In this document: positions 59,268-64,000 of the stretch, in pieces
Numbering within the stretch: position 1 is the first letter of the stretch
Layout: each line of letters begins with the position of its first letter
Source of the DNA: Paraphysomonas bandaiensis
Lineage: Eukaryota > Chrysophyceae
Length of the DNA: 64,000 nucleotides
Direction: 5' to 3'
NCBI GenBank assembly: GCA_965644295.1
Contig: CBFFRP010000064.1
Span: forward strand, 124,001 to 188,000
The notes under the pieces: generated by a model
What the model was told of the DNA's origin: nothing
Databases searched by the model: none
What the model saw: only the letters and a program-made list of their open reading frames with translations
Made by a program: the position numbers and the translations under genes

Positions 59268-60725
59268 TTATTAGAATGGTAATGCAGGTGAAGTGATAGG
59301 ATTTAGTTCATGTGAAACCTATTGTGCCGTGAATCATTCTGATTTATGTGCGGATTCACATTGGATGTGTTCTGTTGTTGACCGATAAATAAGAGTCGCG
59401 AATCTGTAGTTCATAAACAACTCTTAGACATTATTCTGTAAGTTGTCGTACATTCCTCCTTATCTTTCCTGCAAAACTACAGTGTAGTTATGTATATCAA
59501 AGAGACGCATTTCATACGCTGTCAGGTACTATTTCATATTTATTATAAATTATAGCTATGCGCCCAACAAGTATTAAGAAAAACCTTCTATTCTTTCATA
59601 TCTCATACCTCATACACGGTTTGGCGTACTAACTATGGAATGTATTCAAATATACATAATATATACAATGTCCCTCAACAACTCAATACAGTCGGACTCG
59701 CACCTTCTCGTCGTGTTCTGGGGGACAAGTGCCGGAGAGGTTTCTTCTGAAAGCACAGTCAACAGATAAAGTTGTGTCCATGCCGGATGCTGGTGTGGTA
59801 CAAGGGACACTAAATTGGCTTGTGTAGACGTCTTTGGGCCTTGACGAATAAACAGGCATCAGAATTAATTAAAAATGTCCCGGCAATTATAATGGCAATA
59901 CCATTAATGGTTACCAGTCCCACCACAGTGGCATCCGGAGTATTGGGCTGCCTACTAATAAGCAAAACATCCGGGCTGTTCACATTAAGGATTCAAAAAT
60001 CCTGAAATCAGCAGATGTCAGGTAACATTCTGCATGCTCACTGCGTTTGCTTTGAGTGATAGAGAGAAAGTGGTTGCACCTAGGCGCATCTTTCGTAGGG
60101 CAAAATTGTAAAATATCAGATTTAAACACTAGTTAGTTGAATTGTTAAGCTACAGCTCTGCAGTACAAAGCCACTAAGCACACACGCACCCACCGTCATC
60201 TTATATTTCTCCTCAGTGAGGTCCTGCATATCTTTTTCTGTCTGATATAAGTAGAGCAACAGCGATGACTTTTGCAGTACTTGAAATATGGCAGTGTCAG
60301 TTTTTGGCCTACAATATTTTTCCACAATATATTATCGTGAAATATGGTATGATATTCCAGTGCCGTAATCGACATCTTGTGTAGGTGATTGGTTTTGTTC
60401 ATGGTAATGAAACGATATTTTACAATATATTGCTGTATCTTGGTTTCGTCCTTCTTCGCGGTATGAAGTTCAAACGATCTTAGCTTCGTTCAATTTTATA
60501 ACTTTAAATGTATTATAACCCTTAGATAATTAATACTCTTTGTGATGATAAAAAACCTTTAACTTCGGGTGAAATAACTTAATTATAATGGTAAAATAGT
60601 ACTTATCACAAAAAAAAGCAACCGCTTCATATCAACAACGACTGCAGCTCTCAAGGTATCACATTCCAAGAATATATAGAAATTTCATCACACATTAGCA
60701 CAACTTATATATTATATAGTAGACA
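59268..60725. repeat. Tail-to-tail gap with inverted copy of the dispersed element (about 59685-60175)
   Basis: Read on the minus strand, the segment carries the same series as the copy at 22730-23110 (TCAAAGCAAACGCAGTGAGC, CAGCCCGGATG, GGCCCAAAGACGTC) and ends in the B-box-like core GGTGCGAGTCCGAC (59690-59703 inverted). It also holds the hAT subterminal motif AATTGCCGGGACA and ACCATTAATGG (about 59875-59925), so it looks like a nest or a chimera of two families. Just beyond, the minus strand at 60190-60405 has two overlapping frames (MNKTNHLHKMSITALEYH and PKTDTAIFQVLQKSS) that may be remnants of a gene cut by the element. Confidence 0.6.
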
Positions 60726-61453
60726 TTAAAAAATACGCATGTAATCTGTAAACGTTTTCAGTATGGCAAATACATTGCGATTCTGCGTATTATCTGGCTC
60801 AACTTCATCTGAGCTCTCTCTCCGTACAAGTGCCTCTAAAGCATCAGCTTGCTGACCATCAAAGGTGTTATAATCACAAAGCGGCTCATCTAGAGTCGTC
60901 CTCGCACTACTCGTGCTCTCCATACCCGATGACAGCCCAGATAGACTCTCTTTCGCTCTAGGAAACTGTCCCGCACTGATTCCAGCTGTCTGTTCGGCAT
61001 CTGCTCCATAAACACTACGCACCAAATTGAATGAAAATAAAATACATCCGAGCCCCACCCCAAAAGCAAACGTTAGCTCTACTATGACGATGATGAGCAC
61101 TGTGGCGTATCCGAGAGTGGTCTAGTGAATTAGTTAGTACAGTGTATATATAGTTATGCAGTGTGTATGTATGTCTGTATAGATGGGCAGTACACGTATG
61201 GGTATACTTATAGATATGCAGTGTGTATGTGTGTCTGTATAGGTGTGAGTATAGTGTACAGTGTGTGTATATACGTTAAGGGCATATGTATGTATAGAGA
61301 TGCATGTGTGTGTATATGTATGTATAGCTACGTGTATGTATGTATGTATGTGTATGTATGTGTGTGTGTGTGTGTTACCTCAGCTGATGTGATTGGAAGC
61401 ATAGACAAAGAGAGGAGAAGGAAGAATGGACGACATGGTGATGAACTAACCAT
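60726..61453 (-). CDS. Small membrane protein with signal peptide
   Basis: Two exons (61379-61453 and 60726-61121) close in phase to 156 aa. Exon 1 encodes a signal peptide (MVSSSPCRPFFLLLSLSMLP followed by ITSAE). A transmembrane helix lies at about 31-57 (TVLIIVIVELTFAFGVGLGC), followed by a short SFNLVRSVYG turn and a 95-residue polar tail rich in Ser, Glu and Asp. The expected topology is N-terminus outside or lumenal and tail in the cytosol. No family is recognised. The intron, 257 nt, is the longest in the window and is filled with GTAT/GTGT tetranucleotides. The gene is head to head with the one at 62078. Confidence 0.68.
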
Positions 61454-62077
61454 CAGGAGAGATACAGTGATGAGCTCTTGGCTCTAGTATGATATAATGA
61501 TGACTGTCTCTCTATATATATGTATGTATATGTGTGTGGTATATGTGTATATATACATACACAGTCAGACATACTGCTCTATAGAGAATATACTCACCAG
61601 CAGCAGTACACCACCAATACACGGGAGTCTAACGGGAGTTATAGGACTCTACTTCTACTTACGGGAGAGTCGAACGGGTAGTTAACAGTCTCCTACTTAC
61701 GGGAGAGTCTAACGGGAAGCCTAACGGGAGTCTATCACTCCCACTATCCGTATCGCTCTTATTTCACCGTTTCACTGACTGTTTCTATTTTTCCATAACA
61801 GTCACACGTATGTATGTAGAGCAGCAGCATCATATAGAAACATACGCATCACTCTCTTCAAGCCTAACCTCTCGAACATATCATCAAACACTATCTCAGT
61901 AACATCTTTATAACCCTCTTACGAATCTATTGCATTACTCAACACTCTTATCTTCACTTGAACAACAAGTGCTGCATGCATTGCAATATAATCTAACTAT
62001 ACATAGATATATACACATATATATACACACATCTCAACCACCGCAAACTCATCTGTCAATAACACCTTATCATAAAC
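61454..62077. repeat. Head-to-head gap with ACGGGAG minisatellite
   Basis: GTAT runs lie near 61524-61560. From about 61620 to 61730 the heptamer ACGGGAG or a close variant occurs about seven times, in units like CTACTTACGGGAGAGTCTA. The 220 bases before 62078 are C/A/T-rich and G-poor on the plus strand. No gene was found. Confidence 0.6.
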
Positions 62078-62757
62078 ATGTCAATAACCAACAGTCTCTC
62101 TGCAACAATGATCGGTCATGGCAAATCAGATGCTGATCGTCATCATGCGGTTCGTCAAAACTTTCGTAAGGAAGCACTGCGTATAAGTGAACACACATCA
62201 CAGCAGCATCACAGTAGAAGAGATAAACTTATGCAAATACAGTATCCTGAAACCATTAATCGAATGTGTTCATCTCGTCAACAAAACACTCGTTCAGAGG
62301 TGAAAGATACGAATACATCACAAAGTTCAAGGCCTCCATCAGTCCGACGAGGTATACAGCTGAATACAGCAATACACTCTTGTTCATAGCTTACTGTTAA
62401 TATAATGCAGCACAAATGGAGAGTGAATTCTTAGCACAACATTCTTCTAATTTAAAGAATGAGTACATGATGAATAGCCGAAAGAAAAGGTTCAATCGGT
62501 CGAGTGGTTCTCAGGCGGTTGTCAACGATGTATGTATCTTTGTATACCTCGAATAGTATGTACTCATGATTTTTTCCTTGCAGATATTAACTGGTAGAGC
62601 TCCAGCTGCTAAAGAGCCAATATTTCCCCAGAATCCATCTCATCAGCAGGTTCTAATGATCACAGGAAAGTTGAAAATGCCCGATGCGAATGTGCTTCCA
62701 CCAGACATACCCAAACCAAAGAAGTGGTTAGGCAACGACCGAGGATGGGAAACGTGA
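62078..62757 (+). CDS. Small basic protein of unknown function
   Basis: Three exons (62078-62351, 62411-62529, 62584-62757) close in phase to 188 aa. The N-terminal half is rich in His, Arg, Ser and Gln. A middle helix has MESEFLAQHSSNLKNEYMMN followed by the basic SRKKRF. The C-terminal 55 residues look ordered, with EPIFPQNPSHQQVLMITGKL and ending PPDIPKPKKWLGNDRGWET. No known domain, signal peptide or membrane segment is visible. Short basic Pro-rich proteins of this sort include ciliary microtubule inner proteins, but that is speculation. The consistent splice phases support a real gene. Confidence 0.65.
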
Positions 62758-64000
62758 TGCAATTTCACCTTTCCGTTTATGACAAAAATAATAGTGTTGG
62801 TTGTTTTACTCTTGTGTCATAATCTTTGCTAACATCTATATCTATCATATACGTTTGTTTCACATATGTATTCTGTTTCTGATGCATTCAAGCTAATAAG
62901 AAGAGTCGGATTGTGAATGATCAGCATTAGAATATATTTCGTTTTAACTATAATGGTATTCTTCCCCGTTAGTCATTTTGAGAATATTTTATTGTTTCTA
63001 TGAACGTGTCTACTACGAACTCTGAGTATAAAGAGAACTAGATATAATTCTCGTAGTCAATAGGCACTTTGTAAACACCTGTGACAAATATAGATGAAAT
63101 AAACGAAAATGTGAAACAAAGCTATGAGAACTGGTTAGCATCAGCATTTGCTCATTTGCGGCTCATAGGTACTCATTCCGATGAAAAAAGTAGAATTGTT
63201 GTGTTGATACACTGCTAATACCTAACACTGGATGATGTATGAGAGTTCACACCATCAGCTTGGGTAAATAAAACATTTGTACCATACCCCATATCAGCTT
63301 GTGTTGTAAGTAACATTGATTAAAATAAATTATGGTCTGGCTTTAACATAACAGTAGCAATATTGATGCAATTTAGTGCCGGTTGACCAGCTGATGGAAT
63401 TTAGTGCCGGTTGACCAGTCAATGCATTGCTCCCTTGCCTTGGTAACTATTTATGAATTTAAGTGAGGCAGTCGCGTTCGACTGGCTGATAACTAAAGTT
63501 CGACTGAATGGAACTTGACATACATAATACTAAAGTATCTATTGTAACGTTAATGTCAGTTATATAACTATATATAATATATTATATATCAGTGAAACAA
63601 TGATGCATTGGATGCAGCTCTTGCATATATATTTTAACAAAGCCGTATTAGTCTATCGAATAGTGAATGAATACTTCTAATTGTTCCTATAAACGTGTCT
63701 ATATCTAATATAATAGTCTATATCTGAAACAAGTCGTTGATGTAGTGAATGTAGCAATAGAGGTGTAAGAGTCAGAACTAGTGCTTAACTCTGACATCCT
63801 ACTATTTGATACTACGAAAGCTATATATATTGAAAGTCTTATTATTAGCAATAGGCGTTAAAAACCTGCACCAACTTAGTAGCTAGATGAATGCTAGACA
63901 AACTAGTTAGACCTCTACCTGTAACTAATCAGAACACAATTTTTTTCCTACTTTTTAACGCTACGGAAGCTGCTTGTGCGTCGCCGCAAGCACCAAGGTG
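62758..64000. repeat. Non-coding end with tandem duplication and element fragments
   Basis: At 63370-63418 the 21-base word AATTTAGTGCCGGTTGACCA plus G occurs twice, 28 bases apart. From about 63755 the sequence matches arms of the 31228-31662 element (GTAAGAGTCAGAACTA, ATTATTAGCAATAGGCGTTA, GCTGCTTGTGCGTCGCCGCA, CACCAAGGTG), probably two partial copies, the second cut by the window edge. No gene was found. Confidence 0.6.

Noticed and set aside
60190-60405. Minus-strand frames containing KTDTAIFQVLQKSSLLLYL.
   Set aside because: Protein-like, but no consistent splice model links them to a complete gene. Kept only as a possible truncated remnant next to the dispersed element.

Overview
The window is nuclear DNA of a unicellular eukaryote that breathes oxygen and almost certainly carries cilia. 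Genes are split by many very short GT-AG introns, mostly 42-60 nt, some of them 3n long and free of stops. Mitochondrial respiration is shown by SDHB, an NDUFAF6-like complex I assembly factor and a PreP-type presequence protease. A ciliary life stage is shown by a TMEM107-like transition-zone protein. Only a protist-grade placement is safe. A hAT transposase fragment reads like oomycete ones, and one 270-aa membrane protein recalls an uncharacterised fungal family; neither fixes the lineage.

I rebuilt 20 protein genes by joining exons and checking that every splice phase closes. In order: carrier-like membrane protein (-), PPPDE-PUL peptidase (+), TRM1 tRNA methyltransferase in 16 exons (-), membrane-anchored subtilisin in 16 exons (+), acidic 679-aa protein (+), SDHB (-), coiled-coil protein (+), seipin (-), 1230-aa TPR protein (+), RAD1 checkpoint clamp subunit in 11 exons (-), CUE protein (+), RPL12/uL11 (-), 1992-aa WW-FYVE solenoid protein (+), TMEM107 (-), 1168-aa triple-repeat coiled-coil protein (-), dual-specificity phosphatase (+), NDUFAF6 (-), PreP (+), a small signal-peptide membrane protein (-) and a 188-aa basic protein (+).

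The layout is striking. 17 of 19 neighbouring gene pairs alternate in strand, giving nine head-to-head pairs separated by about 0.5-1.4 kb. The head-to-head gaps usually hold ATAC/GTAT tetranucleotide tracts and G-poor leaders ahead of each start codon. Recognisable transposon remains lie mainly in the tail-to-tail gaps and in the two same-strand gaps. These include a 595-bp hAT derivative with a perfect 8-bp target-site duplication, a 106-bp hAT-like MITE, several fold-back elements, and a dispersed repeat family with a Pol III B-box-like motif.

Functional themes: mitochondrial energy and protein turnover (SDHB, NDUFAF6 and PreP, the last two head to head), ubiquitin/SUMO-linked biology (PPPDE-PUL, CUE), membranes and endosomes (seipin, WW-FYVE), and cilium or cytoskeleton (TMEM107, and probably several of the coiled-coil and TPR proteins). 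No tRNA, rRNA, CRISPR or prokaryotic-type operon was seen.
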